Below are positions 7,448 to 14,877 of a stretch of DNA of 34,202 bases, one piece after another (the stretch's first letter is position 1; each line of letters starts with the position of its first letter). Location: contig CAZQAO010000005.1 of assembly GCA_964591225.1 (NCBI GenBank), positions 1-34,202 of the forward strand, in the 5' to 3' direction. Position numbers and translations under genes: made by a program. The stretch comes from MGBC108787 sp964591225. Its GTDB lineage: Bacteria > Bacillota_I > Bacilli_A > RF39 > UBA660. The notes beneath the pieces were generated by a model that was not told the DNA's origin, searched no databases, and saw only the letters and a list, made by a program, of their open reading frames with translations.

Positions 7448-8377
7448 TTAATTCATCCTTTCTAGCTCCATATAATTAACAGGGAATCCCATTTTATCTA
7501 ACACTTTGCCAATACTAATACTTTCTAATTTACCATCTAATAAATTTATTTCATAATCCAATTCTTTTAGCATTTCCGAAAAATCATCTTTACGTAACAT
7601 TTGTTTTAAAATAATAATTAAGGCAAATAAATCATCTTTACCATAAATATATTCACCATCCATTTTGGGAATACCTAATCTTTCATGAAACTTAGTATCT
7701 TCTATTTTGCGTTGCACGCGATGATCATATAAAATCTCTTCATGAGCACATAAATTTCGATAATTCGATAAAATTGGTAAATATAATATTAAATCATCAA
7801 CATTAACTTTAAAAAAATTAGCTATTTCTTTTTGATCACTTGGTTTTAAAATAATATATAATTCACTAACAATTCCAAAAGACAATACTTTAACAGCAAT
7901 CCATAAAGGTATATAACCATAATTCATTTGATAATGACTAGTTGCTGTATGCGAATCGGCATTAGAACGAATTTGCCGTTTCATTTTTTTTATTAAATCA
8001 TTTACCTGCCGAGATTTATCATTACTCCGATTAAAATTAGCAGGATTTAAATAATCACTTTCTTTAATACCATATGTTTTTGATAAATGATAAGAAATAA
8101 TACTTTTTAAATTGTTTTCAATAATTAATAAGTTTTTAAATAAAATATTACGAATATGACGATCAAAGTTAAACATAGAATATAATTCTCTAAAGGTAGC
8201 CCCAGTCACAAAATTTTTATCAGAAGGAGATTTCATAAATAACATGCGATAGCCATTTATAAAAAAATAATTTTCCCGTAATAAAATCTCTTTAGCTAAA
8301 ACTTCATCATCTATATATAAACCTTTTTGTTTTAAAATATCTACCTGTTCGTCTAGGGTTTTAAATATCTTGTTCAT
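7448..8377 (-). CDS. Abi_2 family (AbiD/AbiF-like) HEPN protein
   Basis: A 309-residue protein with the Abi_2 N-terminal pattern (LKQKGLYIDDEVLAKEIL, then NYFFINGYRMLF) and a C-terminal HEPN motif, RNxxxH, at R207-N208-H212 (NYRNLCAHEEILYDHR). HEPN domains with this motif are usually metal-independent RNases. AbiD and AbiF stop phage by abortive infection in lactococci, and this family is related to the HEPN nucleases of Cas13. Anti-phage function here is inferred from family and from proximity to cas9, though many Abi_2 genes are chromosomal and untested. It is first in an operon with htrA and has an AGGTGAG ribosome binding site. Confidence 0.9.
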   Translation of the reverse strand: MNKIFKTLDEQVDILKQKGLYIDDEVLAKEILLRENYFFINGYRMLFMKSPSDKNFVTGATFRELYSMFNFDRHIRNILFKNLLIIENNLKSIISYHLSKTYGIKESDYLNPANFNRSNDKSRQVNDLIKKMKRQIRSNADSHTATSHYQMNYGYIPLWIAVKVLSFGIVSELYIILKPSDQKEIANFFKVNVDDLILYLPILSNYRNLCAHEEILYDHRVQRKIEDTKFHERLGIPKMDGEYIYGKDDLFALIIILKQMLRKDDFSEMLKELDYEINLLDGKLESISIGKVLDKMGFPVNYMELERMN

Positions 8378-8395
8378 ATACTCACCTATTATATG

Positions 8396-8404
8396 ATTAT
8401 ATCA
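8396..8404 (-). promoter_or_regulatory. Extended -10 promoter for abi-htrA
   Basis: TGATATAAT, an extended -10 with a perfect TATAAT (8401..8396), lies about 19 bases before the abi start. No good -35 is visible, which is usual for extended -10 promoters. Confidence 0.6.
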
Positions 8405-8444
8405 CATGAACTATAATGAGTATACTTTTTTCCAAAGATAAATA

Positions 8445-8453
8445 TGTTATAAT
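8445..8453 (+). promoter_or_regulatory. Extended -10 promoter for the phospholipase C-like gene
   Basis: TGTTATAAT with a perfect TATAAT (8448..8453), 24 bases before the chosen ATG. It is divergent from the abi-htrA promoter inside the same 99-bp spacer. Confidence 0.6.
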
Positions 8454-8476
8454 CATAAAGAAAGAATGTGTTATAT

Positions 8477-9442
8477 ATGCCATTAATAACAACTCATAAT
8501 TTTTTTGCTAACGAGGTATTAAATAAAACTGCTCAAGTAATTAGAATGAAAATTTTACCTAAAAAACATATTTATGAACTATTTGCCCAAAGCTTTGATG
8601 TATTTATGTTCTACGATTTTTTTCGTTTTTCTAAAGAAAATTTAATATCTTATTGCCATAATAATGAAACTGATACTTATTTTTTAAATTTAATTAAAAA
8701 TATTAAAGCTAGTAAACAAATAAATAATCCCGAAGTTTTAGCAGCTTTATATGGTCATCTTACCCATTATGTTCTCGATAGTAATTGTCATCCTTACATC
8801 GTTTACAAAACCGGAGTATGGGATTCTCACAATAAAGATACCCAAAAATATAATGGTCTTCATAGTCATATGGAAATGCAAATAGATGCTTATTTGTACG
8901 AACAAAAATTTCATAAACCTTTTAAAGATTTTAAAATTCATTGCGAATTAATTACAAAAGAAAAACTAAGTCCAGAACTTATTGATATTTTAAATAAAAC
9001 TTATGAACAAACTTTTTCGATTGAAAACGGGGGCGTTAAATATCAAATTGGTCAACGAAATATGTATTATACTTATAAATATTTAATAGAAGATAAAACG
9101 GGAATTAAAACATTTTTATATAAAATAATTGATTTTTGGACTCCTCATAAACAAAAATATCAATATTTTAGTTCCCATATTACGCAAATAGATGAAACAA
9201 TATTAAATAAAGATCATCAACCTTGGTATCATCCTTGGTTAACTAATAAAATAAGTACTTCTTCCTTTTTAGATTTATATGAAACTTCCATGCAAGAAGC
9301 TTTAGTTTTATTTACCAAAACTGATGATTTTTTACATGATAAAATTAATGAAAAAGAATATCTTAAATATCTCCAAGATAAATCATATCTTACCGGATTA
9401 TCGTGGAAAAAGAAAGTAACTATTAAACATCTAGAGTTTTAA
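8477..9442 (+). CDS. Zinc-dependent phospholipase C family protein
   Basis: A 321-residue, all-helical protein of the zinc-dependent phospholipase C/S1-P1 nuclease-like fold. Likely metal ligands: the N-terminal TTHNFF His, GHLTHYVLDSNCHPYI (H94, H97, D101, H105), and HSHMEMQID (H129, H131, E133, D137). There is no signal peptide, so it probably acts in the cytosol, unlike secreted toxin phospholipases; the substrate is unknown. I chose ATG 8477 over the in-frame GTG at 8468 because relatives begin close to the MPLITTH motif; neither has a strong ribosome binding site. It is the only clear plus-strand gene here, and its end overlaps that of cwlD by 12 bases. Confidence 0.85.
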   Translation: MPLITTHNFFANEVLNKTAQVIRMKILPKKHIYELFAQSFDVFMFYDFFRFSKENLISYCHNNETDTYFLNLIKNIKASKQINNPEVLAALYGHLTHYVLDSNCHPYIVYKTGVWDSHNKDTQKYNGLHSHMEMQIDAYLYEQKFHKPFKDFKIHCELITKEKLSPELIDILNKTYEQTFSIENGGVKYQIGQRNMYYTYKYLIEDKTGIKTFLYKIIDFWTPHKQKYQYFSSHITQIDETILNKDHQPWYHPWLTNKISTSSFLDLYETSMQEALVLFTKTDDFLHDKINEKEYLKYLQDKSYLTGLSWKKKVTIKHLEF

Positions 9443-10090
9443 ATTACCAATAGCAGTAGCTAGAATTTTGGCTAATTTCTTTTGATAAGATTTGGTAATT
9501 AATAAATTGCGTTCTTGATAATTTGATAAAAAACCACATTCAATTAATACCCCTTCAACATTTAACTTATCGTACATATAAGTTTTAGTTGGTATTTTTT
9601 TTACTTCTCGATTAGTTTTTAACTCTTTATTTAAAGCATCTTGAAGTTGTAGGGCAATTAATTTATTATTAGTACTTTTATTATTATAAAAAACTTGAGG
9701 ACCATAATACTGAGAATCTTCTAAATAATTTAAGTGAATTGAAAAATAATAATCAGCTTGACTTTCGTTAATTAATTTAATTCGATTGTCAAAATCACTT
9801 TTTTTACGTAGCGAAGCCTTCGGTTTAGATAAATCGTAATCGCCATTTCTAGTTAATAATACGCTAGCTCCTAAACGACTCAATTCTTTTTCTAACTCTA
9901 AAGTAATAGCTAAATTAATATCTTTTTCATAAATATCATTGTACATAGTGCCCGGATCAACGCCACCGTGACCACTATCTAAAATTATTACTTTACCCAT
10001 TAAAGGCAGACTAGCAAAAACAATATGATTAGCTAAAAAACCAATGGCAATTAAAAAAAGAAGGCATACCTTTACTAAATACTTTTTCAT
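9431..10090 (-). CDS. cwlD: N-acetylmuramoyl-L-alanine amidase, CwlD-like
   Basis: A 219-residue Amidase_3 enzyme that cleaves the amide bond between muramic acid and the peptide. The N-terminus has a signal or anchor segment (about 5-25). The zinc and catalytic residues are present: H41 (LDSGHGG), E55 (IYEKDINL), H119 (FSIHLN) and E184 (LIECGFLSN). In Bacillus CwlD makes muramic-delta-lactam in the spore cortex, and its gene also lies just after rpsI, which supports this name over a vegetative amidase. It is 23 bases after the preceding unknown gene and may share its transcript. Its stop overlaps the convergent plus-strand gene. Confidence 0.9.
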   Translation of the reverse strand: MKKYLVKVCLLFLIAIGFLANHIVFASLPLMGKVIILDSGHGGVDPGTMYNDIYEKDINLAITLELEKELSRLGASVLLTRNGDYDLSKPKASLRKKSDFDNRIKLINESQADYYFSIHLNYLEDSQYYGPQVFYNNKSTNNKLIALQLQDALNKELKTNREVKKIPTKTYMYDKLNVEGVLIECGFLSNYQERNLLITKSYQKKLAKILATAIGNLKL

Positions 10091-10113
10091 AGTAGAGTAT
10101 ATGCACTATACAA

Positions 10114-10707
10114 TTATTTTTGCCAAGGAAAATTAAATAATTTTCTTTTTCTTTCTAGATTTTGATTTTCTATAGAATTAATTACTCGATTAACATCCAT
10201 CCCCATAATAGTACTCATAGCTACTAATTGATTCCATAATTCTTCAAATTCAACATAGTAATAATCATAAACGGAACCAGTAGTTACTACCTTTACTTCA
10301 GTTACGGGTGCCATTTTAAGCTGAGGATTTTGCGTTAACTCTAATTTAATAAAACGATTGTCATAAGTTAATATTAATTGACTATCCATGGCTTCATCGT
10401 CATACCAAGTAATTTTATTTTCAACTAAATTAATAAAATCTTTAGGTAAAACAGAGGTCATATTATCATAATCGCCACTTAAAAAATAATTGCCAACCAT
10501 TCTTTTCATTAAATTATCCAGTAATTTAGCTACTTTTCTTTCTTGGATATTATTAGAAAAACTATCAAATAATAAAACTAAATTTTGATTATTGGCAATA
10601 AAATTAATATTATTATTGATATCTCGATAAATACAAAGTTTTTTGTCACCTTTATTAATTAATATTTTATTATCATTTAAACTTATAGTAAAGTTTTCCT
10701 CTTCCAT
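10114..10707 (-). CDS. Unknown 197-residue protein between rpsI and cwlD
   Basis: I do not recognise this protein. It is soluble, with no signal peptide or membrane segment. The N-terminal half is beta-rich (FTISLNDNKILINKG, LCIYRDINNNINFIAN), the middle has FIKLELTQNPQLK and TTGSVYDYYYVEFEELW, and the C-terminal tail is basic (NLERKRKLFNFPWQK). It has its own extended -10 promoter and an AGGGGATG ribosome binding site. Bacillus has ybaJ and ybaK between rpsI and cwlD, but I cannot establish homology with either. Linkage to cwlD hints at a cell-wall or spore role, as inference only. Confidence 0.85.
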   Translation of the reverse strand: MEEENFTISLNDNKILINKGDKKLCIYRDINNNINFIANNQNLVLLFDSFSNNIQERKVAKLLDNLMKRMVGNYFLSGDYDNMTSVLPKDFINLVENKITWYDDEAMDSQLILTYDNRFIKLELTQNPQLKMAPVTEVKVVTTGSVYDYYYVEFEELWNQLVAMSTIMGMDVNRVINSIENQNLERKRKLFNFPWQK

Positions 10708-10732
10708 TAAAACATCCCCTAAACACCATTTT

Positions 10733-10741
10733 ATTATATCA
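10733..10741 (-). promoter_or_regulatory. Extended -10 promoter for the unknown gene and cwlD
   Basis: TGATATAAT with a perfect TATAAT (10738..10733), about 26 bases before the ATG at 10707. No clear -35 is visible. It lies just downstream of the rpsI terminator, so the two genes probably form a separate unit. Confidence 0.55.
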
Positions 10742-10758
10742 TATTTTTAGTAGATAAT

Positions 10759-10781
10759 AAAAACCCATCAATTGGGTTTTT
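10759..10781 (-). terminator. Terminator of the rplM-rpsI operon
   Basis: AAAAACCC / GGGTTTTT stem (10781..10774 with 10766..10759) with a 7-nt loop. The T-run is the 3' arm plus TATTAT. The symmetry means it could also work from the plus strand. Confidence 0.85.
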
Positions 10782-10815
10782 AAAACATTGAAAACTTTTT
10801 CTCCAAGATAAGCTT

Positions 10816-11250
10816 CTATCTTTTTGAGAATTGTGGAGCCCGACGGGCTTTCTTTAGTCCTGGTTTTTTCCGTTCTTTAACTCTTGGATCACGAGTAACA
10901 AATCCCGCAACTTTTAAACGTTTCCGATAAGCATCTTCACTAGTTTGATCAGAATTAGCATCGTATTTTAATAATGCTCGAGTAATTCCTAGACGGATAG
11001 CTCCAGTTTGACCTGAGAAACCTCCACCTTTAACAGTTACATTAACATCAAACTTATTTTCATTGTTGGTTAAAACTAATGGTTGTTTTAAATCCATAAC
11101 TAAGGTAGCATAAGGCATATATTCGTTAACATCGATACCATTAACTAAAATTACCCCTGTTCCACTAGTTAGAGTTACTTGTGCACTAGAACGTTTTCTT
11201 CTGCCAGTAGCAGACCAACTATTTTTAGTTGTAGTTTTTGTAGTAGCCAT
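10816..11250 (-). CDS. rpsI: 30S ribosomal protein S9
   Basis: A 144-residue S9 whose C-terminal tail reaches the P site of the ribosome. Diagnostic stretches are SATGRRKRSSAQV, VKGGGFSGQTGAIRLGI and the terminal KKARRAPQFSKR, where the last Arg contacts tRNA. A short low-complexity N-terminus (MATTKTTTKN) precedes the conserved core. It is the second gene of the rplM-rpsI operon, nine bases after rplM, with an AGGAGG ribosome binding site. Confidence 0.98.
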   Translation of the reverse strand: MATTKTTTKNSWSATGRRKRSSAQVTLTSGTGVILVNGIDVNEYMPYATLVMDLKQPLVLTNNENKFDVNVTVKGGGFSGQTGAIRLGITRALLKYDANSDQTSEDAYRKRLKVAGFVTRDPRVKERKKPGLKKARRAPQFSKR

Positions 11251-11259
11251 ATTACCCTC

Positions 11260-11691
11260 CTAATCAACTTTCATTTCTATTGGTTTTTGAGCAGCATGTT
11301 TATGATCACTATCAGCATAAACAAATAATTTCTTAGCCATTTGTCTTCCTAACCGATTATGAGGAAGCATACCTTTTATTGCTCTTTCGACCATTTCTTC
11401 AGGATACTTTTCCACCATTAATTTGGCATTACGTTCTCTAAGTCCTCCTGGATAACCACTATGGTCATAATACATCTTATCGTTTAATTTATTTCCCGTT
11501 AAAATTACTTTAGAAGCATTTATAATAATTACATAATCTCCACAATCAACATGAGGAGTATAAGTAACTTTATGTTTACCTCTTAAAATTGTTGCGGCTT
11601 TTGTTGCTACTCGACCTAAAGCGATTCCTTCAGCATCGATAACATACCACTTACGTTCAATATTTTCTTTCTTTTGCATGAATGTTTTCAT
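11260..11691 (-). CDS. rplM: 50S ribosomal protein L13
   Basis: A 143-residue L13, an early assembly protein of the large subunit. Seen: ERKWYVIDAEGIALGRVAT, LRGKHKVTYTPHVDCGDYVIIINA and GMLPHNRLGRQ. I start it at ATG 11691 (MKTFMQKKEN) because an AAAGGAAAA ribosome binding site sits just upstream. The upstream in-frame ATG at 11709 lies inside that leader region and lacks its own. It is first in the operon with rpsI, behind its own promoter and a structured leader. Confidence 0.97.
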   Translation of the reverse strand: MKTFMQKKENIERKWYVIDAEGIALGRVATKAATILRGKHKVTYTPHVDCGDYVIIINASKVILTGNKLNDKMYYDHSGYPGGLRERNAKLMVEKYPEEMVERAIKGMLPHNRLGRQMAKKLFVYADSDHKHAAQKPIEMKVD

Positions 11692-11769
11692 GAATATTTT
11701 TCCTTTCATAAGTCATCCATATCTAAGCTTTCCCAAGGCTTAATACTTCATAACAAACAAAATGTACCA
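11692..11769 (-). promoter_or_regulatory. Candidate L13 leader RNA
   Basis: The leader between the predicted transcript start (about 11769) and rplM can fold into a hairpin with stem GTATTAAGC / GCTTA-ATAT, one bulged G and a CTTGGGAAA loop, placed before the ribosome binding site. Bacillota often carry a conserved L13 leader that L13 binds to control its own synthesis. I recognise position and general shape; I could not align it to a family model. Confidence 0.6.
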
Positions 11770-11775
11770 GTTAAA

Positions 11776-11804
11776 ATTATATGCAAAGAACTACAAAAAG
11801 TCAA
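11776..11804 (-). promoter_or_regulatory. Promoter of rplM-rpsI
   Basis: TTGACT (11804..11799), 17-nt spacer, TATAAT (11781..11776), close to the sigma-A ideal. It begins just after the truA stop, so rplM-rpsI can be expressed independently of truA. Confidence 0.88.
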
Positions 11805-11811
11805 ACAAAAA

Positions 11812-12543
11812 TCATGAATTTTCATACAAAACTTCTTCTAAATATAAACCATTGGCAGGAGCACAACGTAAAGTTTTATGATAGTCTTTTTCCTTAACCA
11901 TCCTCTCGATATCTAAAATCGGACATTTATTTTCGTTATAATCGAGCATTGCTCCCACTAAATTACGCACCATATAGCGATAAAAGCTTTTGCCATAAAA
12001 ATGAATTTCTAAATAATTCTTAGTCTTTTTAAAAGTAATTTTGTAGATTTCGTTATTGTAGTTTTCTCTTACCCCCGAAACAAAATTATGAAAATCGTGG
12101 CGACCGACAAAAATTTGAGCACATTCTTTCATTTTTTTTAAATTTATTTTTTTATCATACATTAAATAATAATTATAAAGTAAAGGATTGTATGTTCCCG
12201 TCCATATTTTATACATATATTTTTTACCCACTGCCTTATGACGAGCATGAAACGAAGTATCAGTACTTTTACAGTCGGTAATATATATATATGGTTTGAT
12301 AATATTATTCAAAGCCTTTTTTAGCCGTAATGGTTCTATTTTATTAGGTAAATCAAAGTGAGCACATTGTCCCAGCGCATGCACCCCAACATCGGTTCGA
12401 CCAGCCCCCTTAATTACGATGGGTTCTTTAGCAATAATTGTTAGGGCTTCTTCAATAGTTTTTTGTACTGTCTTCTTATCTTTTTGTCTTTGAAAGCCAT
12501 AAAACGCTCCACCATCATATTGAAATTTTATAAAATAACGCAT
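11812..12543 (-). CDS. truA: tRNA pseudouridine synthase A
   Basis: A 243-residue TruA, which makes pseudouridine at positions 38-40 of the tRNA anticodon arm. The catalytic Asp is in GAGRTDVGVHA (about residue 51). Other family segments are YDGGAFYGFQRQ, FHARHKAVGKKYMYKI, FVGRHDFHNF and SFYRYMVRNLVGAML. I start it at ATG 12543 because GGAG lies eight bases upstream; the frame also has a GTG three codons earlier. It directly follows the decayed ECF genes, at the place where ecfT would lie between them in Bacillus. Confidence 0.97.
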   Translation of the reverse strand: MRYFIKFQYDGGAFYGFQRQKDKKTVQKTIEEALTIIAKEPIVIKGAGRTDVGVHALGQCAHFDLPNKIEPLRLKKALNNIIKPYIYITDCKSTDTSFHARHKAVGKKYMYKIWTGTYNPLLYNYYLMYDKKINLKKMKECAQIFVGRHDFHNFVSGVRENYNNEIYKITFKKTKNYLEIHFYGKSFYRYMVRNLVGAMLDYNENKCPILDIERMVKEKDYHKTLRCAPANGLYLEEVLYENS

Positions 12544-12544
12544 T

Positions 12545-13174
12545 TTAAACACTCCTATAAATAGCTTTTAATAATTCTTTTAGTTCTGTATAATTACCAA
12601 TATTTTTCTTAGTGGTATTTATATATTTTGTAAATTCCATTATTGGTGGTAAGTCAAAATATAACTCTAACTCTTGAGAAAATAAATCTTCTTTACCAAA
12701 AGTACGAATAGTATTTTCCTTAGTCAAAATTACTAAGTTATCAACTAAATTTAATAAGAAATCTAAGTTAGAATCAAATAAAACTATTGTTTTATGATAA
12801 TGTTTTACTAGTTTTATCAATAATTGTTTAAAAAATAATAGTTCTTTTTCATTAAAAAAAGCATCAAAATAATAAAAATTTAATTGTTCGCGATTATCTA
12901 TTAAAGCCATGGCTAACTCTAATTTTAACTGATCACTACTAGCTAGTTCATTAATTTGTTTACTACCAATAGAAGAATCTAAATTAACCATTTTTAAAGA
13001 ATCTAAAAAACGTTTAGAAGAACAACGCTTAGTATCTAAAACATATTTTTTAACAGTGACATCAGGATATTCATTAGCTATAAAAATCATATTTTTGTGC
13101 ACATAATTTTGATCAAAAGCAAAACCTTTAATAGCATTAATTTGACCTTTTTTAATATAATCATTTATTTCCAT
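12545..13174 (-). CDS. Degenerate EcfA2-like ABC ATPase
   Basis: A 209-residue protein with no recognisable Walker motifs, but readable as a decayed energy-coupling-factor ATPase. The C-terminal half follows the EcfA2 pattern: ELASSDQLKLELAMALIDN in place of LSGGQ...ALA, FYYFDAFFNEKE in place of Walker B, TIVLFDSNLDFLLNLVDNLVIL in place of the H-loop region, then YFDLPPIMEFTKYI, typical of EcfA C-termini. The P-loop region is shortened, so ATP hydrolysis is unlikely. The ATG overlaps the stop of the preceding gene (ATGGAAATAA). In Bacillus the order is ecfA1-ecfA2-ecfT-truA; here ecfT is absent. The frame is intact, so it is either recent decay or a retained non-catalytic protein. Confidence 0.75.
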   Translation of the reverse strand: MEINDYIKKGQINAIKGFAFDQNYVHKNMIFIANEYPDVTVKKYVLDTKRCSSKRFLDSLKMVNLDSSIGSKQINELASSDQLKLELAMALIDNREQLNFYYFDAFFNEKELLFFKQLLIKLVKHYHKTIVLFDSNLDFLLNLVDNLVILTKENTIRTFGKEDLFSQELELYFDLPPIMEFTKYINTTKKNIGNYTELKELLKAIYRSV

Positions 13175-13848
13175 AGATGATCACCTAAATCTTTTTTATT
13201 ATCATAAATAGTATCGATAAGATTATAATAATTAAGTTGAATGGATAAATCAATATAAAATGGTAAACCTATGCCTAATCGTTTTAATAATTTTTCTTCT
13301 TTTAATACTTGTTTAGTCCATCCTTCAATAGCTATTTTTCCTTCATGCATTACTATCATATATGGATAATCCAAAGCATACTCAATCTTATTAGAAACTA
13401 GAACTACTGTCATAGCTTGTTTTTTAAAATACTCATTAAATTTTTGTCTATCGTGATTAGTTAAAAAATCAAAAATATGATCTATAAATAGTAGTTGGGG
13501 ATTATGATGTAATACTGAACATAAAAGTACTAATTTTTGTTGATAAAAAGAGATATTATTAGGATTTTCTTTTAAATTAAGCGGAGAAAAGAAAGATAAA
13601 ACTAATTCTTTTTGTGCTTCTGTTAACAATTGATATTGAATCTCTTCTGCGATACTTTTCGTTTTAAAAACGGATTTATTAAACAAAACTAAACAATTTT
13701 TATTTTGGTTAGCAATAGCTTTTAATAAAGAAAGCATAAAACTAGAATCGGTTCCACATAAAAATGTAGCTACTCCGTCATAAACGTTTAAAGAAACCTA
13801 TGTATTTTTAGTTATAGGTAATTTGTCTAAAGATAATAAAACCCGCAT
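13165..13848 (-). pseudogene. Degenerate EcfA1-like ATPase gene with an in-frame TAG
   Basis: The open part from ATG 13737 encodes 190 residues, but the same frame extends upstream with family-like sequence to ATG 13848, which has a GTGGTGG ribosome binding site and a TATAAT at 13872..13867. Codon 17 is TAG (13800..13798). After it, VSLNVYDGVATFLCGTDSSF lines up with the beta-strand and P-loop of EcfA proteins (VSL...GE..AIIGPNGSGKS), with the Walker A Lys lost. Downstream are a decayed signature (NISFYQQKLVLLCSVL), a Walker B-like LLFIDHIFDFL without the catalytic Glu, and the EcfA1-type tail RLGIGLPFYIDLSIQLNYYN. ATG 13737 has no ribosome binding site. A nonsense-mutated remnant is most likely; stop readthrough or a base error are the alternatives. 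Confidence 0.65.
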
Positions 13849-13886
13849 ATAACCACCACTTCACTTATTATACAGATGAACAAGCG

Positions 13887-13912
13887 AAAAAAAAAGAGTT
13901 TTTAATTACTCT
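13887..13912 (-). terminator. Terminator at the end of divIC
   Basis: AGAGT / ACTCT stem with an 8-nt AT loop and nine T (13895..13887). It overlaps the divIC stop codon. The stem is short but the T-run is strong. Confidence 0.7.
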
Positions 13913-14219
13913 CATTTTCTGGTAATTTAATAATAACTTCATCTGGTAAAGAATATAAATATTTTTCTCTGGCATAGCGAGCAACATAATCACTATCTTG
14001 TAATTTAGTAATCTCGGATTGAAAAGATTCAGCATCATGTAATAAGTTATCATATTGAGATTCTAAAACAGCAATTTGGTTTTTATTTTTAACAATTTGA
14101 CAAAAATTATTAAAGACATTGGCAATTATAATACCAACTAATAAAAATATCGTAGCATATATAAAAGTATAATGCCATTTTAGTTTCAGTTTTTTTACAT
14201 AATACTTTTTCTTAGTCAT
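13902..14219 (-). CDS. divIC: Septum formation initiator DivIC
   Basis: A 105-residue FtsB/DivIC-family division protein: a basic cytoplasmic N-terminus (1-16), one membrane helix (about 17-36), an extracellular coiled coil (about 40-75) and the conserved end VARYAREKYLYSLPDEVIIKLP. It would form a complex with FtsL and DivIB at the septum. It follows yabP and yabQ, as in Bacillus, and also has a possible promoter of its own in the preceding gap. Confidence 0.9.
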   Translation of the reverse strand: MTKKKYYVKKLKLKWHYTFIYATIFLLVGIIIANVFNNFCQIVKNKNQIAVLESQYDNLLHDAESFQSEITKLQDSDYVARYAREKYLYSLPDEVIIKLPENESN

Positions 14220-14243
14220 TTATATTCCCTATCTTCCACTAGA

Positions 14244-14252
14244 AGTATAACA
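14244..14252 (-). promoter_or_regulatory. Extended -10 promoter for divIC
   Basis: TGTTATACT in the 41-bp gap between yabQ and divIC. It would let divIC be expressed in growing cells while yabP and yabQ are sporulation-controlled. It is a motif match only. Confidence 0.45.
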
Positions 14253-14260
14253 CGAAAAAA

Positions 14261-14566
14261 TTAATGTTTCAATTTTTTAACTTTTATTTTACATAATTTT
14301 CGCAATTTTTTTTCATATATATCGGCCAGGAAAAAACCGAGAAATAAAACTAAGATAAAATAAATATGAATAACGCCATAATTTATATGATACATAGCTA
14401 AAACATATAATAAAGCTACATCTAAAATAAATACTAAGGTAATTAAATAACGCCATACCACAGAATATTTCCAAACTAATTTATAATTTAATTTGCTGAC
14501 AATATAAAAAAAGATACCAAAAAGAAAAGAAAATAAAAAAGAAATAAGCTGAATTTTATAGTCCAT
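14261..14566 (-). CDS. yabQ: YabQ-like spore cortex membrane protein
   Basis: A 101-residue membrane protein with about three hydrophobic segments (5-25, 38-58, 65-85) and a basic C-terminal tail (KKLRKLCKIKVKKLKH). Sequence similarity alone is weak. The name rests on size, topology, the QLISFLFSFLFGIFFY start and its place directly between yabP and divIC, as in Bacillus. Its ATG overlaps the yabP stop (TAATG), so translation is coupled. In Bacillus YabQ is needed for cortex formation. Confidence 0.75.
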   Translation of the reverse strand: MDYKIQLISFLFSFLFGIFFYIVSKLNYKLVWKYSVVWRYLITLVFILDVALLYVLAMYHINYGVIHIYFILVLFLGFFLADIYEKKLRKLCKIKVKKLKH

Positions 14567-14856
14567 TATTTAAATAATTTAGCAAAGAAACTTTCTTTTG
14601 GTTGATTTCCATCACTATCTAAATAACTAAAACTATCAATCTTTCCTTTTATTTTTACATTGCCATCATGAGTATCAAGTTTTAAGATTTCTAAATTATG
14701 TCCTTTTAGTAATATCATTCCCATGCTGCTTTCCATTAAAAATTCTTCATTATCAAAGCTGGTAATTTTCTTGATACCAGTTAAAAAGATTTCTCTTCGA
14801 TCATTTATTTTTAATTCGTGACTACCTAACATAATATTATCCGCTTCTTTATCCAT
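14566..14856 (-). CDS. yabP: YabP sporulation protein
   Basis: A 96-residue YabP/YqfC-family protein, beta-rich with no membrane segment. Family pattern: RREIFLTGIKKITSFDNEEFLMES, MGMILLKGHNLEILKLDTHDG and VKIKGKIDSFSYLD. It probably helps organise the spore envelope from the mother cell. The start is ATG 14856, ten bases after GGGAG; the upstream GTG at 14865 is too close to it. It heads yabP-yabQ and has a sigma-E-like promoter. Confidence 0.88.
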   Translation of the reverse strand: MDKEADNIMLGSHELKINDRREIFLTGIKKITSFDNEEFLMESSMGMILLKGHNLEILKLDTHDGNVKIKGKIDSFSYLDSDGNQPKESFFAKLFK

Positions 14857-14877
14857 TATAAACACGCTCCCACTACA

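Noticed and set aside
8747..8941. Minus-strand frame inside the phospholipase C-like gene
   Set aside because: Antisense shadow of a gene with conserved His/Asp motifs.
13798..13800. Alternative genetic code to explain the in-frame stop
   Set aside because: The codon is TAG, and TAG ends other genes here (cwlD, htrA, tatD), while TGA ends spoVT and others; code 4 would not help.
13868..14053. Minus-strand 61-codon frame near divIC
   Set aside because: Overlaps divIC in another frame and has no ribosome binding site or recognisable sequence.
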